DNA of 64,000 bases from Rhynchopus euleeides (taxonomy: Eukaryota; Euglenozoa; Diplonemea; Diplonemida; Diplonemidae), in contig OY723246.1 in assembly GCA_963210315.1 (NCBI GenBank), positions 1,612,001 through 1,676,000 on the forward strand, in the 5' to 3' direction. Position 1 is the stretch's first letter. The number at the start of each line of letters is the position of its first letter. Both the position numbers and the translations under genes were made by a program. Shown here one piece after another: positions 10,001 through 19,900 of the stretch. Under the pieces are notes generated by a model. It was not told the DNA's origin. It saw only the letters and a program-made list of their open reading frames with translations, and made no database searches.

Positions 10001-13000
10001 GAAGGACGCGCGTCGGAGCTCTGGCGCCGGGCCCGGACGGAAGCCCCGGGCCCGGGACGGGTGGAGGCTGCCCCCACATGGGAGGAGACGGAGGAAGCGG
10101 TGGTGCAAGCGGCGAGACAAGGGCGGTATTCGGCGGCGATGGCGCGCACCAGGAGCGCCGGCCTGGCGCCTGCCACCCCTGCCACGAAAGCGAAGCTCCT
10201 AGCAATGCACCCGGAAGCGGACAGCCCAGCCATCTCCGCGGCGACGCGGGTAGTGCCCGCGGATGCCACCCCCGCCGAGGTGTTTAAAGCGCTGAAGGGG
10301 TTACCGAGGGGCACGGGCGCCGGCCCCTCAGGCCTGAGGGCGGACCACCTCCGGGAGCTCGTCCAGGTGGAGGGAGTGGATGTGCTTCCGGCCCTCACGG
10401 CGGTGGTGAATGTCCTGCGCAGAGGCGAGGCCCCCCCGCAGCTGGCCCGGCACATCGCGGGCGCGTCTCTGGTCGCGCTCCCCAAGCCAGATGCGGGGAT
10501 CCGCCCGATCGCGGTTGGGGAGACCCTCCGCCGCCTGGTGGCCAAAACCCTCACCGCAGACGTCAGGGAACAGGCTGGGAAGCTCCTCCTGAAGGGGAGG
10601 CAAGTAGGAGTGGCGGTGGACGGCGGACTGGAGGCGGCCACGGCGGTCGTGAAGGACTTCGCGGCGCGCAACAGGGGGGCGGACAAGGTCCTGCTGAAGA
10701 TCGACTATGCCAACGCCTTTAACATGGTTAACAGGCAGGCGTTCATCGATGCTGTCAGGCGGGACCTCCCGGAGCTGTCGGCGTGGGTCGAGTGGTGCTA
10801 CGCGTCGCCCTCAGCCCTGATATACCGTGGCGAAGTGCTCGAATCGCAGAGGGGGGTACAGCAGGGGGACCCCCTCGGGCCGCTCCTGTTCTCCCTGGCC
10901 ATCCGCCAGCTGACCGAGGACCTAGGCAAGCTGCCGGGGGTGGAGGGCAGCGTGTGGTACTTGGACGATGGCACGCTGATGGGCTCCCCCGGGGCGGTCG
11001 GCCACGCGTTCGCGATCCTCGAGCGGCGGAGCGCGGAGCTGGGCCTGGTGGTGGCACGCCGCAAATGCGAAGTGATCTCGCTGAATGGGCACTCGGTGGA
11101 GGGCCTCCGGGGAGCGGGCCTTGATGTAGCCGCGACGGAAAAGGAGCGCGCGACTCGCATGGACCTCCTCCACCACAACTTCGAGTTCCTCGGGGCTCCG
11201 GTGGGGGATGCGGAATTCTGCGAGCGGGTGATGGATACAAAACTGAGAGAGAAGTTCATCCCGAACCTGCGCCAGCTTCACCACCTCCAAGACGCGCAAG
11301 TGGCCATGACCCTCCTGCGACACTGTGAAGGCTTCTGCAAGCTGGTCTTCCAGATGCGCGCAATTGGGTACGCCGGGAGAGAATACCTTCGCCAGTATGA
11401 CAAGGAAATCGGGATGGTGCTGGCATCTGTGCTCGGGGACAGGGACGGGACCCTCCCTGACGATGCGCGAGACCAGGCGGCCCTGCCCGTCAGGCTAGGG
11501 GGTATGGGCATTCGGAGGTCGGAGGACCACATCACCGCTGCGGCTTTGGCGGCGGCTAGCTCCTTCTTCCCCCTATGTGTGCAGCTGGACAGCGGATATC
11601 GTTGGGATGCGGATGCGTGGCGCGTGGCAGCGACCGCCCACAACGAGCTGGTGGCGGAGGCGGACTGGGTGGACCCTCACAAGCGCCCGGGCGAGCCCCT
11701 CCGCCAGCGCGACCTATCCCTGGCGATCATCAGCCGGCAGCACGAGACCCTACTGGCGGAGGCTGACGTGCTGAGTAAAGGGCGTCAGTTGTCCGCGTCC
11801 CTCCCAGGCGCAGGGGCGTGGGTGACGGTGACGCCAGAACAACAGTTTGCGATGGGGAGGGAGGAGTACCAAGTGGCGGCTCGCCTGCGCCTGGGCCTCG
11901 TCGTCTTCGCCCCTGGGTCGCGGTGCCACGAGTGCGGGGACGCCATGGACGTCTTGGGCGCCCATGTGTTCAGCTGCCAGGCATCGGCGGACCGCATCAA
12001 GCGCCACGACGCGGTGAAGCTCGGGGTGCTGGGGCTGGCGCGGGACGCGGGACTCGGCCCCCAGCTGGAGCCCAACCACCTCCTCTTGGGCGGGGGCAAG
12101 CCGGCTGACGTGTTCCTCCCGTGCGGCATAGGTGAGTCGCGGGGCCGGGCGATCGACGTGACCGTGTGGTCGACGTGCGCGGAGTCTGCGAGGCAGGGTG
12201 CGGCGAGAGCGCGGGGGTACACCGCGTCGCGGGCTGAAGCATCCAAGCATCGCAAGCACGGGGCGCGGTGTCAGGAGGTTGAGATCGCCTTCTCCGCGTT
12301 CGCCCTGGAGCAGTCGGGCGGGATGGGTCCGGAGGCCGTGCGGCTCTTCAGGCACTTGGTCAGCTTCGCGGTGGACCACAAGCTGGGGGACAGGGCCGAG
12401 CTCACTCGTTCCTGGGCGGCGCGGATAGTGGTGCCGTTGATGCGGGCGGTGGGGCGGTCGTCGCTCCGCAGGGGGGCGCTGTGCACGGACCTGCGCTCTG
12501 GTCAGACTCGGGAGCGGGTCTTGCCGGATCCGCTGGTGGGCGTGGAGCCGGACTACTTCTTCGCGCCTGACACGGACCTGGCCCCCGCGCCACACTTCGA
12601 CGGGCACATGGACGCGGAGGATTTCATGTGTGACCCGGATGACGCGGTGGGCCCCGAGGAGCCGACCCCTGAACCCGAACCTGCCCCTCCCCGCCGCCCA
12701 CGCCCGCCGCCTCCCCCCGCGGAGGGGGACCTCCCGCAGCCGGCGGGTGGGGTGGCGGCTGACCCCCTGGCCCAATTGCTGGAGTGGCGCGGCCAGACGG
12801 ACGGGAGGCTGAGCTTGTCGTCCCTGCAGCAGCAGGCGCGGCTGGGCCTGGTCGAGCCGGACGGGTGGTCGTTCCGGGTGGGGGACTGTGCTTTTGATGC
12901 GTTGGCCACGCTGGGTGCCCGATCGGTGAAGCAATCCAGCGGGTGGCTGCGCCAAGAGGCAGTCCGCAGGGCGATGCGCGACCCGGACCTCCGGATGCGG

Positions 13001-14662
13001 GTGGAGGAGGGTCCGAACCAGTGGGCCGAGCAGATGATGCGCGCAGGGAGCGACGACGTGCGCACCTGGGCGGACTTCATCGCCCTGGCGGCGGCTGCGC
13101 GCGTGACCAGATGCGTCGTCCTCGTGCTCATCGACAACCACCAGCCGATGCTTCTGTCCCCAGTAGGTGCGGGTGCAGTGGTGGACGCCCACTGTCTGCG
13201 GAGGACGGGGGGGCAACATGGGCACTACGTGCCCCTAGTTATGCCGGAGCCCATGCGTCAGCACCTGGCGGGTCTTCCCCCGAAGCCGATGGCAGCGGAT
13301 GTCACGGGGTGCGATGGTGATAGTCCCATGCAGATGGTGCGTCAGGGGGGCTCGGCGGGCCAGGTGGAGGAGTGCGAGAAGTGCCGCCGCCCGTTCGACC
13401 GCTCCGCGAGGCATCACGCGTGTGGCAGATGCTGGCGCAAAGTGTGCGCGTCATGCGCAGTGCGGGGTGAGCGGTGCCCAGGCTACATTGACCGGGTGGC
13501 GGTGGATGTCGACGCTCCAGACCCTGCGGAGCAACCCGCGGTCACCCCGGATCTGCGGGAGGTCCTGGAGTCCGCCCGGGCGCGCCCCCGCCGGCGGAAG
13601 CCCATCCCGAGCCGCATGCACGACACGCCGATGGGGCCCAGGCAGCCGAGTGCCCCGCACGACTCGTCGGGGGCTGCGCACCATCCAACGCGGGTGAAGG
13701 AGGAAGTGGCGGAGGAGCCGGTCGCTCCCGGCCAGGACGTGGAGATGCACCAGGGCGGAGGCTCCCAAACCTCAAACACAGCCCCCTCTGGTGCGCCCTC
13801 CGCGACCCACGGCCACAGCGTGCCCCCGGCGGAGAGTGCCTCCCGGGCTGCCCCAGCCCCCATGCAGGGGCAGGCCCAACATGCAGAGTGCCCGCCGTCG
13901 GGGTCGGGGGCCACAGAGAACCACCAGGGCGGAGGCTCCCAAACCTCAAACACAGCCCCCTCTGGTGTGCCCTCTGCGGCTCCGGTCACGGCGGCAGGCG
14001 CCCAGCCGTCTGGCCCCGCTCAGGCCGCGCGGCGCCGCCAGGGCGGAGGCTCCCACACCTTCAACACAGCCCCCTCTGGCACCTCTGGCGGAACAGCCCC
14101 CGGTGGGGCTGGCGGGATCCAGGGGGTTGCTGCGACGATGATGCGCAACGCCGCGCAGGCCCGCCGGGACGGGCAGCGCCGCAGCCGGACGGCCGCGTCC
14201 TCGAGACGCCTGGAGGAGCTGCGTCAGGGTGACGCGGCGGGCCCCATGGAGTTCGACGACGACCCGGCGAACGTGTGGGAGCCCGAGGACGACCTCCAGG
14301 CCATCGACGCCTACGGGGACGACGAGACGCCCGCGGCGAACATCCCCGCTCTGCAGGAGCTTGCGGCGTCCCGTGTCTGGGCCGAGGGGGTGGTAGCGCG
14401 GGCCCGCGGCATGGCCCCCTGCGTCTCGATGGGAGGAGCCATCCCCCGCACCGTCGAGGCGTGGAGGCACTGCTTCCACCCCAGCTATGGCCTTTGCCCC
14501 CTCTCGCCCAGGGTGGCAGGTGACGTAGCGGCGGAGTGGCTGCAGGCGCGCATCCTGCAAGGGGGCGCGCAGGCCGAGCCCGGGAACCAGACGAGGGAGC
14601 CGGGGGTCAGCCTGCGCGTCTACATGCGCAAGCTGCAGACGGAGGTGGAGCGGGGCGAGTAG
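7088..14662 (+). CDS. LINE polyprotein: hydrophobic region, OTU, zinc fingers, RT, RLE, second OTU, FYVE-like finger
   Basis: 2,524 residues from the first in-frame ATG inside the LINE. The frame is open upstream to 6668, but that part belongs to MITE K. Order: basic and proline-rich N-terminus; CPRC at 189-192; about six hydrophobic segments at 229-551; OTU cysteine protease with D626-C627 in GDCLF and H740 in NHYEG; C2H2-like finger from C797; CxxC pairs at 846 and 860; reverse transcriptase with D1206 (IDYANAF), GVQQGDPLGP and YLDD at 1291-1294; CCHC at 1613-1630 (CHEC, then H1626 and C1630); endonuclease core PAD (D1674) and AIDVTV (D1690); a second OTU with D1933-C1934 (GDCAF) and H2046 (GHYVP); a FYVE-like finger at 2096-2130; then three copies of QGGGSxTxNTAPSG (2222, 2280, 2318). 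Known: RT and RLE drive target-primed insertion, and OTU domains cleave ubiquitin chains. Inferred: the protein counters host ubiquitin marking. Confidence 0.85.
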   Translation: MEARDAPGRGHARRRGQWALMALLVAALTPPAGEQPGPPPVARETGGSQPPTRVQPGPPPVAAAARGSQPPARGQPGSPPVAAGAAAATAAAAAAAPGQAEPGEGGAHTGPPPTTAHRSDPPASCTPQRHSPTAAEGPRPPPEQAAAVTAAETTPAGPLERRKPLSRPRGAKYGAPGVIADRGGRDGLCPRCGGWWEGVSCGPPPVPGSPLPAYVFPPPSPELPPLGGYWGVGWVRATLGWAVVVAGTLGWSWWPAVFALSRCRARGWWAVGRRRATRLMHSVWGQSKAWRAAVVGGCCWVVAGGVERAWASSAAACWGFVFVWEPRWVALQGETAWAWWWGLGVLPVLLAAGLSPSRAARGISWALGRVSRVVRWLRVSGRAAGVLPGFTEACGLAAGLGGAAVIAAGALWVEVLSASDLRAGVVAASAYGLATGGWVLVGSAMVRQRRLANRRGWLPRWSWRARRRSRWVARRPRLEVLLPASVRRSEDRIGAGLDALRRVSRAERVAEVLPVLASAGALSGGVWGLGFLSLACLVWAGVEVAVTAARLRESEMRDAVTLDLWRSVQPMRRTRLLCATSERPPLFLGPRDLCGGDLEMEEDWTGVDEVLSQFGGSRVPNQATGDCLFAALTPTAALPSHDDIVGMRSELSRRAGDASVKPQLLHLLGDARRVEEYRAGLAGAAHGDHLALHLAAGAWDLSVVVVQEGRGQAIRVDPRRPKKQGPAPADVRVVALSGNHYEGVAMPLARRRALRESAAPAHLSPATCRDACPAALGEGAQEAEGAGLGDVRRRWFCPLTACAGSALHRHTPYSSKETLRKHAQAHADQGEEFPPSALRLLGMKKCMWCSKVMSTSLDSCVKCRPRGATPVVPNRRAPSAAEAADAGRLPPLESIHTERVGVSLSVPGAILRPAAVAYSQALWDVAANSSSTTAWLRLLLVPKTLFRTYRGGKKKQLLAKRAREEAIILWREGRASELWRRARTEAPGPGRVEAAPTWEETEEAVVQAARQGRYSAAMARTRSAGLAPATPATKAKLLAMHPEADSPAISAATRVVPADATPAEVFKALKGLPRGTGAGPSGLRADHLRELVQVEGVDVLPALTAVVNVLRRGEAPPQLARHIAGASLVALPKPDAGIRPIAVGETLRRLVAKTLTADVREQAGKLLLKGRQVGVAVDGGLEAATAVVKDFAARNRGADKVLLKIDYANAFNMVNRQAFIDAVRRDLPELSAWVEWCYASPSALIYRGEVLESQRGVQQGDPLGPLLFSLAIRQLTEDLGKLPGVEGSVWYLDDGTLMGSPGAVGHAFAILERRSAELGLVVARRKCEVISLNGHSVEGLRGAGLDVAATEKERATRMDLLHHNFEFLGAPVGDAEFCERVMDTKLREKFIPNLRQLHHLQDAQVAMTLLRHCEGFCKLVFQMRAIGYAGREYLRQYDKEIGMVLASVLGDRDGTLPDDARDQAALPVRLGGMGIRRSEDHITAAALAAASSFFPLCVQLDSGYRWDADAWRVAATAHNELVAEADWVDPHKRPGEPLRQRDLSLAIISRQHETLLAEADVLSKGRQLSASLPGAGAWVTVTPEQQFAMGREEYQVAARLRLGLVVFAPGSRCHECGDAMDVLGAHVFSCQASADRIKRHDAVKLGVLGLARDAGLGPQLEPNHLLLGGGKPADVFLPCGIGESRGRAIDVTVWSTCAESARQGAARARGYTASRAEASKHRKHGARCQEVEIAFSAFALEQSGGMGPEAVRLFRHLVSFAVDHKLGDRAELTRSWAARIVVPLMRAVGRSSLRRGALCTDLRSGQTRERVLPDPLVGVEPDYFFAPDTDLAPAPHFDGHMDAEDFMCDPDDAVGPEEPTPEPEPAPPRRPRPPPPPAEGDLPQPAGGVAADPLAQLLEWRGQTDGRLSLSSLQQQARLGLVEPDGWSFRVGDCAFDALATLGARSVKQSSGWLRQEAVRRAMRDPDLRMRVEEGPNQWAEQMMRAGSDDVRTWADFIALAAAARVTRCVVLVLIDNHQPMLLSPVGAGAVVDAHCLRRTGGQHGHYVPLVMPEPMRQHLAGLPPKPMAADVTGCDGDSPMQMVRQGGSAGQVEECEKCRRPFDRSARHHACGRCWRKVCASCAVRGERCPGYIDRVAVDVDAPDPAEQPAVTPDLREVLESARARPRRRKPIPSRMHDTPMGPRQPSAPHDSSGAAHHPTRVKEEVAEEPVAPGQDVEMHQGGGSQTSNTAPSGAPSATHGHSVPPAESASRAAPAPMQGQAQHAECPPSGSGATENHQGGGSQTSNTAPSGVPSAAPVTAAGAQPSGPAQAARRRQGGGSHTFNTAPSGTSGGTAPGGAGGIQGVAATMMRNAAQARRDGQRRSRTAASSRRLEELRQGDAAGPMEFDDDPANVWEPEDDLQAIDAYGDDETPAANIPALQELAASRVWAEGVVARARGMAPCVSMGGAIPRTVEAWRHCFHPSYGLCPLSPRVAGDVAAEWLQARILQGGAQAEPGNQTREPGVSLRVYMRKLQTEVERGE

Positions 14663-15208
14663 GCGGAGCAGCGTCCCCACCCCCACCACCCCCCCCCCCC
14701 CCCCCCCCGGGACCTTCCCCCCCCCCCTTTCATAGATGTGTGCAGGTGGCCGTTGTGAATGGTTAGACAGGGGCTGGCCACCCCCTCCCCCGGGCTCTGC
14801 ACAGCAGGTCTGGGTTAGAAACAACATAACCCCCCCCCCCCCTTCCTCCCCTCCCTTCCTCCCCCCTCCCCTCCCCTCCCCTCCCCTCCCCTATTGATGT
14901 CCCCCCCCCCCCCTCCCCCAGCGCTTTGCCGCTCGTGTGAGTACCGCCCTGACTGGGAGAAAGGGTAGGGCTGGTTGGGTTGGCGGAGTTGGGCGGATGG
15001 GCGAAACGGAAAAATCGACGAGGTCGCAGCGTCAGGGCGTTCTGGGCTGGCTGGTGGTGGTTGGGACAAGACCGACGAGATTAGAAGCGGCACTGGTAGA
15101 CGGGTTTTGAGGCCCCCCGCCCCCAGGTTCCCCCTGCCCACCTGGACGGACCCAAGTGCCTCACACCGGATCTCTCCCCACCCGGTGGTCCACCTGACGG
15201 ATACGCGG
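14663..15208 (+). other. LINE 3' untranslated region with C tracts
   Basis: C-rich, with runs of up to about 19 C (near 14690, 14830 and 14900) and repeats of CCCCT. It leads straight into the poly(A) at 15209. No frame is convincing. The C tracts may reflect the general C-tract habit of this genome rather than a function of the element. Confidence 0.6.
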
Positions 15209-15245
<37 letters not shown>

Positions 15246-15248
<3 letters not shown>

Positions 15249-15376
15249 GATCGTGAACTGCGCTGGTTCAGGCCAGTTCACGATCAACTTTTTTTTCGAT
15301 TTTGGTGGAGTGGAATACCACGTACTGGGGAATGCGCCCAACCCAAAATTTGGGAATTTTTCAAACATGCCATTTT
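15246..15376. mobile_element. MITE K, centre and right arm
   Basis: Begins with GTTGATCGTGAACTG, a 13-base loop, then CAGTTCACGATCAAC, the perfect hairpin centre of K. It continues with the complement of the left arm to GCCATTTT. Element L interrupts it here, and K resumes with GAATAGTATTACTTAG at 22654. Confidence 0.75.
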
Positions 15377-15445
15377 GGAGGATTCTTCATATTCCTGGAT
15401 TTCCCGAATTTCCTGGATTTCCCCCGGCCCCTTAGGCGATTTCAG

Positions 15446-15510
15446 GGCGGACAGGGCGGACATGCCCGGACCCGGAAATCCGGGTGTCCGGATGTCCGGG
15501 TCCAATTTTG

Positions 15511-15551
<41 letters not shown>

Positions 15552-15750
15552 ACATTTCCCGAATTTCCCGCCCGGACATGTCCGCCCGGACATCCTGACA
15601 TCCAGAAATGTCCGCCCCGGACAGGGCGGACATGTCCGGGCGGACATTTTCTGGTGTCCGGATGTCCGGGCGGACATGTCCGGACCCGGAAATTCGGGAA
15701 ATCCAATTTTGACCCCCCCCCCCCCCCCCCCCGGACATGTCCGGCCAGGA
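15446..15750. repeat. Sub-terminal GGACAT repeats and C tracts of element L
   Basis: More than fifteen copies of GGACAT or ATGTCC with variable spacers, mixed with CCCGGA and with C runs of 38 (15512-15549) and about 19 (from 15714). Clusters of short repeats just inside both ends are typical transposase binding regions in several DNA transposon families. That role is inferred here. Confidence 0.6.
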
Positions 15751-16052
15751 CCTCAATAGTTTGATTTTTGGTCCAGAAAATCCCAGGGTCCTGGGTAAGA
15801 CGTTAAACTGCCTGGGGGGGCCGTCCCCGGACCATGACGGGTGCCTGCACCAGGAGTCTAGCACGGCCGTGGTCCAGGGCATGACCGAAAACTGCTTGGG
15901 TACCGAGGCTCCCCAGACCAGGAAGGGTGGAGACACCTGGAGTCTAAATAGTCACACCACGTCAGGCCAGACCTTCGCATTGCACTCCGCGAAGACTGCC
16001 ACACAGCCGCGGGGCAGGTGTGCAGCCTGTGGAAAACCTCGTACAGAAAAGG

Positions 16053-16308
16053 GTCGGCGACCGCCCGCCCCCAGTCTGAGAGGCATCAGCCGAATCTCGG
16101 TGGAGGCGGGCACAAAACAAAAGGGAGAGTCGTCACTGTGCATATCAGCACGGTCCCGCCCTCTGTGCCAGACCAACACACCACCAAAGGAAAAGAGGAA
16201 GAGGCGACGTAAGGCAATGCCTCCGTGCGGCCAGGAGAACACGAAATAGCGACCCCCTCAACGGGGAATGCTACGAGCACGGCCAAAAATCGTTCAAATC
16301 GTTCAAAA
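16053..16308 (+). repeat. Interspersed repeat O, copy 1
   Basis: About 255 bp, closely matching 53136-53394. It runs from GTCGGCGACCGCCCGCCC through AAAGGAAAAGAGGAAGAGGC to GCCAAAAATCGTTCAAATCG. A third, partial copy lies on the - strand at about 41766-41855. Its size suggests a SINE or MITE, but I see no tRNA-like boxes and no clear target duplication. Confidence 0.6.
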
Positions 16309-16372
16309 TAGTTTGAAAATTTTTGAAATCTGGGTGCCCAAATTTTTTGCTCCTAAGACCGGCGATTTGTAG

Positions 16373-16560
16373 GGGGACCCTTTCGAATTTTTTTTGGAGA
16401 AGGGTAAATTGAACGTTTTTGGCCAAATGAAGCCACTGCGACCATTCCCGGGCCTCGGAAATCAGATTTTGGCCCCTCAAATGCGGTGCCGGTCCGGACA
16501 AAAAACCGAAAAAATCGTGAAAAATGGCCCATTTGGGGGGTGTCGATTTTTTCCGTTTTT
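16373..16560 (+). repeat. Repeat V, copy 1 (internal to L)
   Basis: About 190 bp starting GGGGGACCCTTTCGAATTTT and including GCCACTGCGACCATTCCC. It recurs in the same direction at 21865-22030, and a weak version lies at about 16790-16860. Both clear copies are inside element L, on either side of the minisatellite. Confidence 0.55.
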
Positions 16561-16904
16561 TTCCGTTTTTTCCTTTTTTTTCGTTTTTTCCGCCTGTGGG
16601 CGCTGGCTGCGACTTGGTCAAAAATCGACGAAAAAAATCCGGAAAAAAAACAGAAAACGAAAAAACGGAAAATCCCAAAATCGACACCCTGATTTTCCGT
16701 TTTTTTCCGTTTTTTTCCCAGCACCAGAAACAGGCAGGGTTGTCGTAAGACCGGCGTGCCAAGAGGGAGGTGCTCGCATTTTTTTTTGGGGGGTCCAGAA
16801 TGGGTCGTTTTTGGACATTTGAGCCCACTGCGAGCAGTGCCGGGTCCCGGAAACGCTGTTTCAAACGCTCAAAAGGGGAGGCGGTGGGCACCAGAACCCA
16901 GTAA

Positions 16905-19900
16905 ATTTACCACAAATGGTCCCACCCACAAACGGGTTACCCCCTGCCTCTAGGGGTTCCCCCCACCCACAAATGGGTTACCCCCTGCCTCTAGGGGTTC
17001 CCCCCACCCACAAACGGGTTACCCCCTACCTCTAGGGGTTCCCCCCAGCCACAAATGGGTTACCCCCTGCCTCTAGGGGTTCCCCCCACCCACAAACGGG
17101 TTACCCCCTACCTCTAGGGGTTCCCCCCAGCCACAAATGGGTTACCCCCTACCTCTAGGGGTTCCCCCCAGCCACAAACGGGTTACCCCCTACCTCTAGG
17201 GGTTCCCCCCACCCACAAATGGGTTACCCCCTACCTCTAGGGGTTCCCCCCACCCAGAAACGGGTTACCCCCTACCTCTAGGGGTTCCCCCCAGCCACAA
17301 ATGGGTTACCCCCTACCTCTAGGGGTTCCCCCCACCCACAAATGGGTTACCCCCTACCTCTAGGGGTTCCCCCCAGCCACAAATGGGTTACCCCCTACCT
17401 CTAGGGGTTCCCCCCAGCCACAAATGGGTTACCCCCTGCCTCTAGGGGTTCCCCCCACCCACAAACGGGTTACCCCCTACCTCTAGGGGTTCCCCCCCAG
17501 CCACAAACGGGTTACCCCCTACCTCTAGGGGTTCCCCCCACCCACAAATGGGTTACCCCCTACCTCTAGGGGTTCCCCCCACCCAGAAACGGGTTACCCC
17601 CTACCTCTAGGGGTTCCCCCCAGCCACAAATGGGTTACCCCCTACCTCTAGGGGTTCCCCCCAGCCACAAATGGGTTACCCCCTGCCTCTAGGGGTTCCC
17701 CCCACCCACAAACGGGTTACCCCCTACCTCTAGGGGTTCCCCCCAGCCACAAATGGGTTACCCCCTACCTCTAGGGGTTCCCCCCAGCCACAAACGGGTT
17801 ACCCCCTACCTCTAGGGGTTCCCCCCACCCACAAATGGGTTACCCCCTACCTCTAGGGGTTCCCCCCAGCCACAAACGGGTTACCCCCTACCTCTAGGGG
17901 TTCCCCCCACCCACAAATGGGTTACCCCCTACCTCTAGGGGTTCCCCCCACCCAGAAACGGGTTACCCCCTACCTCTAGGGGTTCCCCCCACCCACAAAT
18001 GGGTTACCCCCTGCCTCTAGGGGTTCCCCCCACCCACAAACGGGTTACCCCCTACCACTAGGGGTTCCCCCCACCCACAAATGGGTTACCCCCTACCTCT
18101 AGGGGTTCCCCCCAGCCACAAATGGGTTACCCCCTGCCTCTAGGGGTTCCCCCCACCCAGAAACGGGTTACCCCCTACCTCTAGGGGTTCCCCCCAGCCA
18201 CAAATGGGTTACCCCCTGCCTCTAGGGGTTCCCCCCACCCACAAACGGGTTACCCCCTACCTCTAGGGGTTCCCCCCAGCCACAAATGGGTTACCCCCTA
18301 CCTCTAGGGGTTCCCCCCAGCCACAAACGGGTTACCCCCTACCTCTAGGGGTTCCCCCCACCCACAAATGGGTTACCCCCTACCTCTAGGGGTTCCCCCC
18401 ACCCAGAAACGGGTTACCCCCTACCTCTAGGGGTTCCCCCCAGCCACAAATGGGTTACCCCCTACCTCTAGGGGTTCCCCCCAGCCACAAACGGGTTACC
18501 CCCTACCTCTAGGGGTTCCCCCCACCCACAAATGGGTTACCCCCTACCTCTAGGGGTTCCCCCCACCCAGAAACGGGTTACCCCCTACCTCTAGGGGTTC
18601 CCCCCACCCACAAATGGGTTACCCCCTACCTCTAGGGGTTCCCCCCAGCCACAAACGGGTTACCCCCTACCTCTAGGGGTTCCCCCCACCCACAAATGGG
18701 TTACCCCCTACCTCTAGGGGTTCCCCCCACCCAGAAACGGGTTACCCCCTGCCTCTAGGGGTTCCCCCCACCCACAAACGGGTTACCCCCTACCACTAGG
18801 GGTTCCCCCCACCTACAAATGGGTTACCCCCTACCTCTAGGGGTTCCCCCCAGCCACAAATGGGTTACCCCCTGCCTCTAGGGGTTCCCCCCACCCAGAA
18901 ACGGGTTACCCCCTACCTCTAGGGGTTCCCCCCAGCCACAAATGGGTTACCCCCTGCCTCTAGGGGTTCCCCCCACCCACAAACGGGTTACCCCCTACCT
19001 CTAGGGGTTCCCCCCAGCCACAAATGGGTTACCCCCTACCTCTAGGGGTTCCCCCCAGCCACAAACGGGTTACCCCCTACCTCTAGGGGTTCCCCCCACC
19101 CACAAATGGGTTACCCCCTACCTCTAGGGGTTCCCCCCACCCAGAAACGGGTTACCCCCTACCTCTAGGGGTTCCCCCCACCCACAAATGGGTTACCCCC
19201 TGCCTCTAGGGGTTACCCCCTACCACTAGGGGTTCCCCCCACCCACAAATGGGTTACCCCCTACCTCTAGGGGTTCCCCCCAGCCACAAATGGGTTACCC
19301 CCTGCCTCTAGGGGTTCCCCCCACCCACAAACGGGTTACCCCCTACCACTAGGGGTTCCCCCCACCCACAAATGGGTTACCCCCTACCTCTAGGGGTTCC
19401 CCCCAGCCACAAATGGGTTACCCCCTGCCTCTAGGGGTTCCCCCCACCCACAAACGGGTTACCCCCTGCCTCTAGGGGTTCCCCCCAGCCACAAATGGGT
19501 TACCCCCTACCTCTAGGGGTTCCCCCCACCCACAAACGGGTTACCCCCTGCCTCTAGGGGTTCCCCCCACCCACAAATGGGTTACCCCTTGCCTCTAGGG
19601 GTTCCCCCCAGCCACAAACGGGTTACCCCCTGCCTCTAGGGGTTCCCCCCAGCCACAAATGTCTTACCCCTTGCCTCTAGGGGTTCCCCCCACCCACAAA
19701 TAGGTTGCCCCCTACCTCTAGAGGTTCCCCCCAGCCACTAATGGGTTGCCCCCTACCTCTAGAGGTTCCCCCCAGCCACCAATAGGTTGCCCCCTACCTC
19801 TAGAGGTTCCCCCCAGCCACTAATGGGTTGCCCCCTACCTCTAGGGGTTCCCCCCAGCCACTAATGGGTTGCCACCTACCTCTAGAGGTTCCCCCCAGCC

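Larger units (their letters stand above)
6755..15245 (+). mobile_element. Full-length LINE (RLE-type non-LTR retrotransposon)
   Basis: Both boundaries come from the host MITE K. The left arm of K breaks off after AAAAAAAAGT, and the right arm resumes with the same bases after a 37-base poly(A) (15209-15245). The target duplication is therefore about (A)8GT, partly hidden by the tail. The element is about 8.5 kb, with a 5' leader of 333 bp, a single long ORF (7088-14662) and a C-rich 3' region (14663-15208). The ORF has no internal stop, so the copy looks whole and recent. RT type, CCHC finger and restriction-like endonuclease place it in the broad R2/NeSL/Utopia-like group. I cannot assign a clade without a tree. 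Confidence 0.85.

Noticed and set aside
11750-13225. 491-codon - strand frame opposite the LINE ORF
   Set aside because: A shadow of the GC-rich LINE frame (Arg, Pro and His-rich composition). The + strand carries clear RT, endonuclease and OTU motifs. The - strand frames at 6649-7602, 7726-8799 and 9931-10686 are rejected for the same reason.
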